Positions 7,424-16,009 are shown, numbered from the stretch's first letter. The stretch: DNA of 64,000 nucleotides from Phocaeicola oris (GCF_021295095.1 NZ_JAJLQX010000001.1:265082-329081), one strand, 5' to 3'. Notes: a model not told the origin generated them from the sequence alone. Translations and numbers: made by a program.

Positions 7424-8058
7424 GTAAAAACAAAATCAGGATATAGAAAATAATGAATTTGGAATATTTGTTTTTCTGTTGACCCCAATTCCTGAGCTTG
7501 AAAGGTTCCATTTTGTCGGAGATCAAAAGGGTAAACGCGCATATTATTTAATAAATCGACATCTATCTCTCCCATTATTTTAAAGATGGTTTCTTTTGCC
7601 GACCAATGAAGCAGCATGGCATATATTTCATTGGAACGAGATGGGATTATTTCTTCCAGTTCTATTGCTTTTGAAACTGTTGATTCCTCATCCGGACGGA
7701 TAAATCGAGAAGAAACACGACGAACCCGATCGTTATATTGTTCAATATCCAAACCGATTTCACTTGTTGGATGAAGTGCCAAAGCTACATATCCTTTTGT
7801 ATGAGAAATACTGATATGCCATTTATTATCAGAGAAATAAGGTTTACCGGAAAGATAATATTCTATCTTTCTTTCTTCATCTTTTAATAACGTTTTCAAC
7901 AGAACACGAACTGCCAGTTTTTCCTGTATTCGTTGTCTGTTATTTGTATAATCGAAATGGGAATGAATTAAAAAAGAACTCAACTCCTCGTTGGATTCGG
8001 TTACTTTCCAAATACCATATAATAACTCTGAATCTTGTTTCTTATATAGAAGAGGCAT
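7402..8058 (-). CDS. 4'-phosphopantetheinyl transferase superfamily protein
   Basis: A 218-residue cytoplasmic protein of the Sfp/AcpS superfamily, which transfers phosphopantetheine from CoA to carrier proteins. The three family motifs are visible: WHISISHTKGYVALAL, the Mg-binding GLDIE, and LLHWSAKETIFK. Length suits the Sfp-like group. It is the last gene of the mutY-ssb-gldE operon, starting 2 bases after the gldE stop, and its 3' end overlaps the convergent VOC gene. Confidence 0.92.
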   Translation of the reverse strand: MPLLYKKQDSELLYGIWKVTESNEELSSFLIHSHFDYTNNRQRIQEKLAVRVLLKTLLKDEERKIEYYLSGKPYFSDNKWHISISHTKGYVALALHPTSEIGLDIEQYNDRVRRVSSRFIRPDEESTVSKAIELEEIIPSRSNEIYAMLLHWSAKETIFKIMGEIDVDLLNNMRVYPFDLRQNGTFQAQELGSTEKQIFQIHYFLYPDFVFTYTVSST

Positions 8059-8060
8059 CT

Positions 8061-9449
8061 TTAATCTTCTTTCTTTTCTGTATTCGACTTCTTTTCCTTG
8101 GCATCGTTATCAGCAGACTCAGTTATAGAATCGACAATAACCTTTACTTGTTTAATTCTTCGAGTGTCCATAGCTAACACTTCAAAATGAAAATTCTTAT
8201 AGTCCATTTTCTCATGCAAGCGAGGAAAATCACCTTTTATTTCAAGCAATAAACCTGCTAACGTATCAGCGTCACCTTCTATATCCTCAAATATATTCGT
8301 ATCACTGTCAAGTACTTTATAAAAATCACTCAGAAGAATTTTTCCTTCAAAGATAAATGTATTGTCGTTCAGCTTTACATAATTACGTTCATCTTCATCA
8401 TATTCATCATTGATTTCACCAACAATCTCTTCTATAATATCTTCCATTGTAACGATGCCGGAAGTTCCGCCAAATTCATCAACAACGATAGCCATGTGTA
8501 CTCTGTTTTGCTGGAATTCACGAAGCAAATCGTCAATCATTTTTGTTTCCGGAACAAAGTATGCCGAACGAACTAAGCTTTGCCAACGAAAATTATCAGG
8601 TTTTTTTAGATGAGGAAGTAAATCTTTAATGTAAAGAATACCTTTTATATTATCAGGCGATTTGGAATAAATAGGAATTCGGGAATATACATTATCAACG
8701 ATGCACTTCAGTACGTCAGGATAAGTAGTATTGATCTCCAAGCCTACCATATCCATTCGAGGAGTCATAATTTCTTTTGCTGTTTCGCCACCGAAGCGAA
8801 TTATGCCTTCCAAAATATTACTCTCGTCGAAAATCTCTTTTTTATCCGTCAGTTCTAAAGCCTGTGATAAGTCATCAACCGATATATTATATTTTTTCTT
8901 GTCGACCACTTTCTTCATAAAGAAAGAAGATCGAACCAGCAGATTAGATAATGGAGAAAATATTTTTTTTAGAATACACAATGTGTGTGCGGCTTTCCTT
9001 GCAAACTTTAACGGATATTGGGCGGAATATATTTTAGGTATGATTTCGCCGAACAATAATAACAGAAAAGTCAGGATAATAGTAACAACAACAAATTGTA
9101 GAATCACTGAATTTCCCCACGAAATAATATTAGCGAAGAAATAGTTCAGCAACATAATGATTGTTACGTTCACAAAATCATTGGCTATCAAAATGGTTGC
9201 TAATAAGTGTTCGGAATCATTTAATAAAGATTTAATACGTTTATCAACCATATTTTCCTGCTTGTCCACTTCATTTAAATCACTTGGGGAGAGAGAAAAG
9301 AACGCTATTTCAGATGCAGAGACAAAAGCAGAGCATCCTAAAAGTATCACAGCTAATAAAAGTGCTACAATAGCACCAAAACTCGGTGCCATTACCGTAA
9401 CACCATTGAATAGAGATTGTATCTCTGATATGAACGAATCAGAATCCAA
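8061..9449 (-). CDS. gldE: GldE-like CNNM/CBS/CorC-domain membrane protein
   Basis: A 462-residue protein with an N-terminal DUF21 (CNNM) membrane domain of about four helices (residues 20-190, with LLGCSAFVSASEIAFFSLSP), two CBS motifs (about 215-335, with MTPRMDMVGLE and VDEFGGTSGIVTMEDIIEEIVGEI) and a C-terminal transporter-associated CorC_HlyC domain (about 350-445). This matches GldE of Bacteroidota, known from gliding species but also present in non-motile ones, where it may act in ion (Mg or Co) efflux or protein export. It lies between ssb and the PPTase gene, the common Bacteroidales order. Confidence 0.88.
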   Translation of the reverse strand: MDSDSFISEIQSLFNGVTVMAPSFGAIVALLLAVILLGCSAFVSASEIAFFSLSPSDLNEVDKQENMVDKRIKSLLNDSEHLLATILIANDFVNVTIIMLLNYFFANIISWGNSVILQFVVVTIILTFLLLLFGEIIPKIYSAQYPLKFARKAAHTLCILKKIFSPLSNLLVRSSFFMKKVVDKKKYNISVDDLSQALELTDKKEIFDESNILEGIIRFGGETAKEIMTPRMDMVGLEINTTYPDVLKCIVDNVYSRIPIYSKSPDNIKGILYIKDLLPHLKKPDNFRWQSLVRSAYFVPETKMIDDLLREFQQNRVHMAIVVDEFGGTSGIVTMEDIIEEIVGEINDEYDEDERNYVKLNDNTFIFEGKILLSDFYKVLDSDTNIFEDIEGDADTLAGLLLEIKGDFPRLHEKMDYKNFHFEVLAMDTRRIKQVKVIVDSITESADNDAKEKKSNTEKKED

Positions 9450-9477
9450 AGAGATCAGATTTAGTTAGACTTCTTTT

Positions 9478-9918
9478 TTAGAAAGGCAAATTATTTGAAT
9501 CTGATGATTCCTGTGCCATATTCGTATTTTCCAATGGCTGTGAGACTTCGTTAGCCGTTGTAGTAGTTTGTTGACGTTGACTACTTCTGTTGGAAAGCAT
9601 TTCCATATTATCAACATAAATCTCTACACGAGTGCGATGAACACCATTCTGATCGTCATATTGACGGCTTCGTATCTTGCCTTCAATATATAACAAATCA
9701 CCTTTATGAACATATTTTTCAGCAACCTGAGCCAAACCTCGCCATAAAACAATATTATGCCATTCTGTACGATCAGGAACTTGTGTGCCATTTGCTAAAG
9801 TATAGCCACGTTCGGTAGTAGCCAAAGGAAAACTCGCTACAGCTTGATTACTATCATAATATCTTATGTCCGGATCTTTCCCGACATTACCAATTAATTG
9901 AACTTTATTTAAGGACAT
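9478..9918 (-). CDS. ssb: Single-stranded DNA-binding protein
   Basis: A 146-residue SSB with an OB fold over about residues 1-105 (MSLNKVQLIGNVGKDPDIRY, then FPLATTERGY and the TEWHNIVLWRGLAQVAEKYVHKGD block). A Ser/Thr/Asn/Gln-rich linker and the short partner-binding tail ending NNLPF follow. The tail is less acidic than the usual DDDIPF. It lies 22 bases downstream of mutY and 28 bases upstream of gldE, consistent with one DNA-repair-headed operon. Confidence 0.96.
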   Translation of the reverse strand: MSLNKVQLIGNVGKDPDIRYYDSNQAVASFPLATTERGYTLANGTQVPDRTEWHNIVLWRGLAQVAEKYVHKGDLLYIEGKIRSRQYDDQNGVHRTRVEIYVDNMEMLSNRSSQRQQTTTTANEVSQPLENTNMAQESSDSNNLPF

Positions 9919-9940
9919 AATTAAAAACTTACTTTGTTTG

Positions 9941-10987
9941 CTACAAAGTTAGCGAAAGAAACTGATTTATCAAGCGAGATACCGCAAATTTATGTATATC
10001 ATTAATCTTTATTTTATGATAATTCTTAAAAGATTCTGAATCTTCAGGCAAATTTACTTCATAAAAATTAGCATATATTATCCGATGCGAAAGTACGTGC
10101 TTCACTCCTTTCTGAACCAATTTGAATACTGGCTTGTCGTTTGAGGAAATCATATTATGTAACTGAGGCAAAGAATAAAACTCTTCCTCCGAAACTGCTC
10201 GATCGGTTTCTATCATAGGAAACTCATATAAATTTTTCCATATATCATCTGCAATCCGTTTGTGAATGACGGTTTCTTCTCCCATCCGGACAAAGATGTA
10301 ATTATAATATCTGTTACTTGTTTTTGTTTTATGTTGCTTCACGGGAAGGGTTTCAACTAACCCTTTCTTATATGCTATACAACAGTCAATTAGAGGACAA
10401 AACATACAATTTGGGTTGTTCTTTGTGCATTGTAAAGCTCCAAATTCCATAATAGCTTGATTATGAAGTGCAGGGCGGTTCTTATCTAATAACATTTTTG
10501 CCGCTTCGGAAATCATTCTTTTCCCCTCTCCGGAATCAATAGGTCTGTCAATACCCAGCCAGCGAGACAGAACACGATATACATTTCCGTCAACGACTGC
10601 GTATGGCATATCGTAAGCAAAAGAACAAATGGCAGCAGCTGTATATTCGCCAACACCTCTTAAATTTAAAACATCTTCCAATGTTTTCGGAAACTCTCCT
10701 ATTTCTGCTATTTGTTTAGCTGCCATATGTATATTTCGAGCTCGTGAATAATAACCTAATCCTTGCCAACATTTTAAAACTTCATCTTCCTCAGCTTCTG
10801 CTAATTTAAACACATTAGGGAAACGACTGACAAAACGTTGATAATAATCAAGTCCCTGTTCTACACGGGTTTGTTGGAGAATAATTTCTGATACCCAAAT
10901 TAAAAAAGGGTCTTTTGTTTTTCTCCAAGGTAAATCACGTTTATGCTCCTCGTACCAATTAATTATAGTGTTACTAAAATCATTCAT
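9941..10987 (-). CDS. mutY: A/G-specific adenine glycosylase
   Basis: A 348-residue MutY, which removes adenine mispaired with 8-oxoguanine. Seen in the sequence are LQQTRVEQGLDYYQRF with the catalytic-region Gln/Glu, the helix-hairpin-helix LRGVGEYTAAAICSFAY with the catalytic Asp in VVDGNVYRVLSRW, the iron-sulfur motif C-x6-C-x2-C-x5-C (CTKNNPNCMFCPLIDCC), and a NUDIX-like 8-oxoG recognition domain from about residue 225. It is the first gene of the minus-strand operon, with a TAnnTTTG box just upstream. Confidence 0.96.
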   Translation of the reverse strand: MNDFSNTIINWYEEHKRDLPWRKTKDPFLIWVSEIILQQTRVEQGLDYYQRFVSRFPNVFKLAEAEEDEVLKCWQGLGYYSRARNIHMAAKQIAEIGEFPKTLEDVLNLRGVGEYTAAAICSFAYDMPYAVVDGNVYRVLSRWLGIDRPIDSGEGKRMISEAAKMLLDKNRPALHNQAIMEFGALQCTKNNPNCMFCPLIDCCIAYKKGLVETLPVKQHKTKTSNRYYNYIFVRMGEETVIHKRIADDIWKNLYEFPMIETDRAVSEEEFYSLPQLHNMISSNDKPVFKLVQKGVKHVLSHRIIYANFYEVNLPEDSESFKNYHKIKINDIHKFAVSRLINQFLSLTL

Positions 10988-11022
10988 AATCCATTTATTA
11001 AAAGAAATACTTAATTCTGAAG

Positions 11023-11030
11023 CAAAATTA
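11023..11030 (-). promoter_or_regulatory. Promoter -7 box of the mutY operon
   Basis: CAAAATTA on the plus strand is TAATTTTG on the minus strand, a match to TAnnTTTG, 36 bases before the mutY ATG. Confidence 0.6.
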
Positions 11031-11080
11031 GAAGATAAATACTTAGCAACTAATTTTTTAAGAAATTATTTTGTGAAATA

Positions 11081-11112
11081 TTTCGTTTCAAAATGGAAAA
11101 GTACTATATTTG
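11081..11112 (+). promoter_or_regulatory. Promoter of the HU gene
   Basis: The -7 box TATATTTG at 11105-11112 is preceded by TTTC at 11081-11084 with a 20-base spacer. The 5' leader is then about 55 bases. Confidence 0.65.
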
Positions 11113-11171
11113 CAGTCCAATTTAGCGAATTATGTAATAAACATTTGTATAACAGTATAATTTAGGCAAAA

Positions 11172-11447
11172 ATGACTAAAGCAGATATCGTTAATGAAAT
11201 TGCAGAAAAGACAGGAATGTCTAAGCCAGAAGTATTAAATGTGGTTGAAGCATTTATGGTAAGTGTGAAAAACTCTCTCACAAATGGAGAGAATGTCTAT
11301 CTCCGCGGCTTCGGCAGTTTCATAGTTAAAACACGTGCACAGAAGACAGCACGTAACATCTCGAAGAACACTACGATTATTGTTCCGGAGCATAAAATTC
11401 CAGCCTTCAAACCAGCTAAGACTTTCACTATTTCAGTAAAGAAATAA
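11172..11447 (+). CDS. HU-family DNA-binding protein
   Basis: A 91-residue histone-like protein. It has the helical N-terminus TKADIVNEIAEKTGMSKPEVL, the GENVYLRGFGSFIVKTRAQKTARNI beta-arm entry and the C-terminal IPAFKPAKTF, all standard for HU/IHF. It bends and compacts DNA. It is followed after about 35 bases by a 29-residue basic ORF and then a strong hairpin, so the two small genes form one transcript. Confidence 0.96.
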   Translation: MTKADIVNEIAEKTGMSKPEVLNVVEAFMVSVKNSLTNGENVYLRGFGSFIVKTRAQKTARNISKNTTIIVPEHKIPAFKPAKTFTISVKK

Positions 11448-11483
11448 GGAAAAATATTATTAACAATTTAAACTTTTAGAGCT

Positions 11484-11573
11484 ATGCCAAGCGGAAAAAA
11501 GAAAAAAAGACATAAAATGTCTACTCATAAACGGAAAAAAAGATTACGTAAAAACAGACATAAAAGCAAATAA
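11484..11573 (+). CDS. 29-residue basic protein of the AURKAIP1/COX24 (mS38/bS22-like) type
   Basis: An ORF of 29 codons plus stop beginning MPSGKKKKRHKMSTHKRKK and continuing RLRKNRHKSK. More than half the residues are Lys or Arg. The KMSTHKRKKRLRKNRHK core matches the AURKAIP1/COX24 C-terminal domain, whose members include mitochondrial mS38 and the mycobacterial small ribosomal protein bS22. Its place between HU and RNase G, and the sharp change of codon content at both ends, support translation. A role on the small ribosomal subunit is inferred from the family. It is easily missed by gene finders because of its size. Confidence 0.85.
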   Translation: MPSGKKKKRHKMSTHKRKKRLRKNRHKSK

Positions 11574-11602
11574 ATAGATTTGTTGTCTGTTATTGACACA
11601 GA

Positions 11603-11662
11603 AATAAAGAACAAACCACAAAAAGTAGAATATATAAATACTTAGTAGGTTTGTTCTTTATT
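11603..11662. terminator. Long perfect hairpin between the small basic protein gene and RNase G
   Basis: AATAAAGAACAAACC (11603-11617) is the exact reverse complement of 11648-11662. An inner AAGTA/TACTT pair can extend the structure. The T-rich 3' arm fits a terminator for the HU transcript. The structure ends only 32 bases before the RNase G start, and a TAGGTTTG box (11646-11653) lies in its 3' arm, so it could also act on rng. Confidence 0.75.
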
Positions 11663-11694
11663 TAGGAAAGAAAAGTGATTAAAAAAACATTGAT

Positions 11695-13269
11695 GTGACA
11701 AGCGAATTAGTAATTGATGTACAACCCAAGGATATTTCTATCGCTCTTACCGAAGATAAGCAGTTGGTGGAATTCCAAAAAGAAGGAAGGAGTGCTTCTT
11801 TTAATGTGGGAGATATGTATTTCGGGAAAGTTAAGAAGATTATGCCCGGATTAAATGCCTGTTTCGTAGATGTCGGTTTTGAAAAAGACGCTTTTCTTCA
11901 CTATTTAGACCTCGGTTCTCAATTTTATTCTTTTCAAAAGTATTTGAAGCAAGTTTTAAGCGATCGCAAAAAACTTTATCCTATTACAAAAGCTACAATG
12001 ATGCCAGATATCGACAAAAATGGTACGGTATCGGATGTTTTAAAGCAAGGGCAAGAAATCATTGTACAAATTGTAAAAGAACCTATATCAACAAAGGGAC
12101 CACGACTAACATGTGACTTGTCGTTTGCAGGACGTTTTCTTGTCCTCATACCGTTTAATGATAAGGTATCTGTTTCTCAAAAAATTAAATCAAACGAAGA
12201 ACGCGCCCGTCTGAAACAATTGATACAAAGCATCAAACCTAAAAACTTTGGAGTGATTGTACGAACTGTTGCGGAAGGAAAACGCGTTGCGGAACTCGAC
12301 GCTGAGCTGAAACTATTGCTTCAAAGATGGGAAAGTATGATCACAAAGGTACAAAAGTCAAGTAAACTGCCTGCATTGGTCTATGAAGAGACAAGCAGAA
12401 CAGTTGGTATGCTTCGCGATTTGTTTAATCCTTCTTATGAAGCCATTTATGTAAACGATAATACCGTTTTACAAGAGATTAAGGATTATGTCAAATTCAT
12501 TGCCCCTGAACGGGAAAGCATTGTAAAATTGTATACAGGTCAGTTACCCATCTTCGATAATTATGGAATAACCAAACAGTTGAAAGCTTCGTTTGGGAAA
12601 ATTGTAACGTATAAAAGTGGTGCGTATCTTATTATTGAGCATACAGAAGCACTGCATGTGGTTGATGTAAATAGCGGTAACCGTTCGAAATCGACCAATG
12701 GACAGGAAGAGAATGCCATTGACGTAAATTTAGGTGCCGCAGATGAATTGGCACGACAACTCAGACTCCGTGATATGGGAGGAATCATTGTCGTTGACTT
12801 TATTGATATGAACTTGGCTGAAAACCGTCAGAAGCTTTATGAAAGAATGTGTAAAGACATGCAAAAAGATAGAGCAAAACATAATATATTGCCACTCAGC
12901 AAGTTCGGTTTGATGCAGATTACCCGTCAACGAGTACGTCCTGCTATGGATGTTACCACTGACGAACTTTGTCCTACATGTTTTGGTAAAGGTCATATTA
13001 AATCATCTATTTTGTTTACGGATACATTAGAGAATAAACTTGATTACTTGGTTAATAAGCTGAAGATTAAGAAATTCACACTGTACATTCACCCCTATGT
13101 TGCCGCTTATGTCAACAAGGGAGTCATGTCCTTAAAGAGGAAATGGCAAATGAAATACGGATTTGGCATTAAGATAATTCCAGATCAGAGTTTAGCTTTT
13201 CTCCAGTATAAGTTCACGGATGAACATGGAGAAGAGATCGACATGAAAGAAGAAATGGAAATTAAATAA
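11695..13269 (+). CDS. rng: Ribonuclease G (RNase E/G family)
   Basis: A 524-residue RNase E/G catalytic protein. The start is GTG at 11695 (protein TSELVIDVQ...), because the overlapping ATG at 11693 is followed at once by a stop. Visible parts are the S1 domain (about residues 40-135, GDMYFGKVKKIMPGLNACFVDVG), the DNase I-like core with the metal-binding HVVDVNSGNR and IIVVDFIDM, and the zinc-link CPTCFGKGH. RNase G trims 16S rRNA 5' ends and degrades mRNA. It stands downstream of HU and the ribosomal-type small protein, and is closed by a strong terminator. Confidence 0.94.
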   Translation: MTSELVIDVQPKDISIALTEDKQLVEFQKEGRSASFNVGDMYFGKVKKIMPGLNACFVDVGFEKDAFLHYLDLGSQFYSFQKYLKQVLSDRKKLYPITKATMMPDIDKNGTVSDVLKQGQEIIVQIVKEPISTKGPRLTCDLSFAGRFLVLIPFNDKVSVSQKIKSNEERARLKQLIQSIKPKNFGVIVRTVAEGKRVAELDAELKLLLQRWESMITKVQKSSKLPALVYEETSRTVGMLRDLFNPSYEAIYVNDNTVLQEIKDYVKFIAPERESIVKLYTGQLPIFDNYGITKQLKASFGKIVTYKSGAYLIIEHTEALHVVDVNSGNRSKSTNGQEENAIDVNLGAADELARQLRLRDMGGIIVVDFIDMNLAENRQKLYERMCKDMQKDRAKHNILPLSKFGLMQITRQRVRPAMDVTTDELCPTCFGKGHIKSSILFTDTLENKLDYLVNKLKIKKFTLYIHPYVAAYVNKGVMSLKRKWQMKYGFGIKIIPDQSLAFLQYKFTDEHGEEIDMKEEMEIK

Positions 13270-13310
13270 AATAAGAGGATGTGTCAAAATGAGCACATCC
13301 TCTTATTTTT
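13269..13310 (+). terminator. Terminator after RNase G
   Basis: A perfect stem of about 14 bp joins AATAAGAGGATGTG with CACATCCTCTTATT, with a loop of about 10 bases, followed by T residues. Confidence 0.93.
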
Positions 13311-13474
13311 ATGTACCAAAGATCTATTTATATTATTGTATATCGAAATGGTATAAGATGAATTGGGGGTAAATCTTCATAAGCAATCAAATTACATAAG
13401 CTATTGGAAGCTATGAGATGATGAATCTATGAGCCTATCTATATTGATTAAATTTATCATCAAGATGAACCGAC

Positions 13475-13602
13475 AAAGTGATACGCATGAACCGTCCAAC
13501 TCATACGGATGACTTTAACAACTCATGCGGATGAATTAACTAACTCATCAGCATCACTTACTCAACTCATCAGCATCACTTCAATCGCTCATACGTAACA
13601 AA
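13475..13602. repeat. 22-bp array R3 (degenerate)
   Basis: It opens with AAAGTGATACGCATGAA (13475-13491). Units follow at 13493, 13515, 13537, 13559 and 13581 with the 22-bp period intact. The unit ends drift from GGATGAAT to CAGCATCACT, and the last unit is decayed. The rest of the 585-base gap between rng and the next gene shows a terminator and two promoter boxes but no ORF. Confidence 0.92.
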
Positions 13603-13702
13603 TGTTGTTATTGTATGTTTGCTCAAACAACAACCATTACGATCCCTAAAATTTAACTATAAAAAAACATCTAATGACATTATCTTCAGAATTTTTATTT
13701 CG

Positions 13703-13710
13703 TACCTTTG
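13703..13710 (+). promoter_or_regulatory. Promoter -7 box upstream of the outer-membrane protein gene
   Basis: TACCTTTG matches TAnnTTTG. A second box, TACATTTG, lies at 13778-13785, closer to the chosen ATG at 13855. Confidence 0.5.
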
Positions 13711-13854
13711 CCGGGCTGTAAGCCTAAATTCATTATCTTCTACGCAACATAAAGGTAAATGAATGTGGGAATATGGCTACATTTGCGACAGCCGATTGTT
13801 GCCACAAAACTTAATTGGAAAGATTTATTATGTTGCGAAATTAAAAATAACAAA

Positions 13855-14433
13855 ATGAAAAGATATTTGTTTCTCATAGTTTGTATTTTCTGTTCATCCA
13901 TGACTTTCTCTCACACAATAGGCTTTAACGAAAAGCGCATAAAACCAGCCAACAATATCTTCAAACTCAGTTATGGCCCGGGTGTGTTATTATCAACTTT
14001 CTATGACTACGGCGAAATATACAATAACGCCACCATGATTGAACTCTCTTTGGATTACGAACATGTATGGAATAACGGTTTCGGCTTTGGTATCAATGCT
14101 TTACAAAATCACTGTAACAAAGGTGACTTCAATGTCTTCTATATCGGCCCAAGCTTTGTTTATAATTATACCACGAACAAAGGTATTCGTCTTGATACCA
14201 CTTGTGGCGTCGGTTATGCCGCCAATGATTTTGATTATCGCAAGTCGCGAAACGGTGTCGGTGTGTTTGTCTCTTTCAGCCTTGATTATATGTTTACCAA
14301 ACACTTTGGCTTTGGAGTCGAAATTCGTGACATGGTTACTTCTTATAAGAAGCCGAAAGAATTTAAGAGATTTAAAGGTCGTTATGCCATCGATTGGGCA
14401 AGTGTCTCATTAGGTGCACGTTATTATTTCTAA
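13855..14433 (+). CDS. Exported beta-barrel outer-membrane protein, function unknown
   Basis: A 192-residue protein. The ATG at 13855 is chosen over one 96 bases upstream because it gives a clean signal peptide (MKRYLFLIVCIFCSSMTFSH) and because a promoter box lies between the two. The mature part consists of alternating aromatic and polar strands (FGFGINALQ, FNVFYIGPSFVYNY, GVGVFVSFSLDYMF, HFGFGVEIRDM) and ends in SLGARYYF with a terminal Phe, the usual signal for Bam insertion. It resembles the small OmpW/OmpX-like barrels of Bacteroidota; the ligand is unknown. Confidence 0.75.
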   Translation: MKRYLFLIVCIFCSSMTFSHTIGFNEKRIKPANNIFKLSYGPGVLLSTFYDYGEIYNNATMIELSLDYEHVWNNGFGFGINALQNHCNKGDFNVFYIGPSFVYNYTTNKGIRLDTTCGVGYAANDFDYRKSRNGVGVFVSFSLDYMFTKHFGFGVEIRDMVTSYKKPKEFKRFKGRYAIDWASVSLGARYYF

Positions 14434-14492
14434 ACTTGTACAAAAAAGAATTCTTTCTGTTAAAAGCATCCATTTGTTTTCAAAAAAGAATA

Positions 14493-14500
14493 TAACTTTG
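14493..14500 (+). promoter_or_regulatory. Promoter -7 box of the flavodoxin gene
   Basis: TAACTTTG lies 31 bases before the ATG. TTTG at 14473-14476 is a possible -33 box, but with a short 16-base spacer. Confidence 0.55.
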
Positions 14501-14531
14501 CAGATGGTAAAACAATAAAACAAATAAAATT

Positions 14532-15089
14532 ATGAAACGATTTTTATTTATTACGCTCGCGCTCTTCACCTTAAGTTTAGGTGTAAGCGCTCAAACAAAT
14601 GAAGGAGGTAAGAAAATGAAGACATTAGTCGCATACTTCTCTGCTACCGGAACAACGGAGAAAGTTGCAAAAGATTTGGCAGACGTTATAAAAGGTGACC
14701 TGTTCAAAATAGAACCGGCCAAACCATATACCACAGCTGATTTGAACTGGAACGATAAAGAATCGCGCAGCACAGTAGAGATGGCAGACAAATCATCTCG
14801 TCCGGCTATAGCTAACAAAGTTCAGAATATGGCTGACTACGACATCGTATTCATAGGATTCCCTATCTGGTGGTACACGAACCCAACTATTATCAATACA
14901 TTTATGGAAAGTTATGATTTTACAGGCAAGACGGTAGTTCCTTTCGCCACTTCCGGGGGAAGTAACACCAAGAAAGCTGAAGCCGATATGAAAAAGCTCT
15001 ACCCAAATGTCCATTTCCGTCAAGGCAAGTTGTTGAACGACGCTGACAGAAACACGTTGATTAACTGGACTTCATGGCTGAATAAATAA
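14532..15089 (+). CDS. Exported flavodoxin-like protein
   Basis: A 185-residue protein with a signal peptide ending GVSAQ, then a flavodoxin fold. It has KTLVAYFSATGTTEKVAKDLA as the FMN phosphate loop, DYDIVFIGFPIWWYTNPTIINTFM with the flavin-stacking Trp/Tyr, and VVPFATSGGSNTKKAE. The family uses FMN to move electrons. An exported flavodoxin implies a periplasmic or lipid-linked redox role, which is unusual outside the Bacteroidota. It has its own promoter and terminator. Confidence 0.9.
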   Translation: MKRFLFITLALFTLSLGVSAQTNEGGKKMKTLVAYFSATGTTEKVAKDLADVIKGDLFKIEPAKPYTTADLNWNDKESRSTVEMADKSSRPAIANKVQNMADYDIVFIGFPIWWYTNPTIINTFMESYDFTGKTVVPFATSGGSNTKKAEADMKKLYPNVHFRQGKLLNDADRNTLINWTSWLNK

Positions 15090-15109
15090 ATTTTAGTTTT
15101 TGAGGAAGA

Positions 15110-15139
15110 AGCGGGTCTATTGCTGATCCGCTTTTTTTA
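15110..15139 (+). terminator. Terminator after the flavodoxin gene
   Basis: AGCGGGTC pairs with GATCCGCT (one G-T pair) across a short loop, followed by a run of seven T. Confidence 0.8.
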
Positions 15140-15237
15140 TTTTACAATTTCATAAGCAAATATGCTATTTTCTTCATAAAAAATAAAAAAATAAAGCTAA
15201 ATATCATTACTTCCTGTCAACTTAACCATTATGACAT

Positions 15238-15245
15238 TATATTTG
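15238..15245 (+). promoter_or_regulatory. Promoter -7 box of the 15.3-kb exported-protein gene
   Basis: TATATTTG lies 16 bases before the ATG at 15262. Confidence 0.6.
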
Positions 15246-15261
15246 TCGGAAAATTAAAAAT

Positions 15262-15984
15262 ATGAGAGTTAAACATTGGACTTTGTTTTTATTATATGTT
15301 CTTTGCTGCATTTCTATGGCAAACGCGCAAACAAGACAAACAACAAGAACCGGTACAAAAAAGCAAACTTTCAGTGCTGATGACTCTCTAAGGATAAGAC
15401 GTCAGAAAGATAAAGAAGAAATAAAGTTAAACCAAGAAGCTGTTAACGCTATTATCTTTAATTATATGGATGATGCTCCTACCATTCTTGATGCCCCAAA
15501 ACTTGATCAGCACAAAAAGAATTTGGAGTTTCGTGAAGATGCTGTGAAAGATATGGTATTTATAAAGGAACAGAAAAGCAGAAAAAGAGTTACCATGCAA
15601 CTGAATCCGAACAGTCACTCAAGTATATACGATGTAAGTGAGAATGATATCCGCAATCGTCCGGTAGCTCCTTTTACAAAGGACGATGGAACAATGCAAG
15701 CAGGTATCGGCGTCCGCCATACCTTTGACGCTCAAAAGTTGCTTACGGAAAATTTAACGAAACGCGGACGAACCCTTCGCCATAACCGAAAATACGCCAA
15801 TGCCTGGAAGCATTATCGTGACGATATTCCGGAAAAAGGAGATTCCATAAAGAAAGATTCTACCATTATGCTGCAAACAATGTATGACATGGCAGACCGT
15901 CTTTATCCTCTGAAAAAAGATTCTCTTTCGAGCCAAACGAAAATAGCATTAAAGCACAAAGTAGATTCCCTGAAAATTAAATAA
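15262..15984 (+). CDS. Exported basic protein of unknown function
   Basis: A 240-residue protein with a signal peptide ending near MANAQ. The mature part is rich in Lys, Arg, Asp and Gln, with no membrane segments and no catalytic motif I can name. Blocks such as FTKDDGTMQAGIGVRHTFDAQKLL and LRHNRKYANAWKHYRDDIP look conserved in character. It may belong to a Bacteroidales-restricted domain-of-unknown-function family, but I cannot assign one with certainty. It ends 25 bases before the convergent cbiK stop and has its own promoter box. Confidence 0.75.
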   Translation: MRVKHWTLFLLYVLCCISMANAQTRQTTRTGTKKQTFSADDSLRIRRQKDKEEIKLNQEAVNAIIFNYMDDAPTILDAPKLDQHKKNLEFREDAVKDMVFIKEQKSRKRVTMQLNPNSHSSIYDVSENDIRNRPVAPFTKDDGTMQAGIGVRHTFDAQKLLTENLTKRGRTLRHNRKYANAWKHYRDDIPEKGDSIKKDSTIMLQTMYDMADRLYPLKKDSLSSQTKIALKHKVDSLKIK

Positions 15985-16009
15985 ATAACTTATATCTTCG
16001 TATTCACCT

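Noticed and set aside
8061-9449. GldE as evidence for gliding motility
   Set aside because: GldE is widespread in non-motile Bacteroidota and no other gld or spr genes are present here.
12561-12996. Minus-strand ORFs opposite RNase G
   Set aside because: They are antisense shadows of a strongly conserved gene with no protein features of their own.
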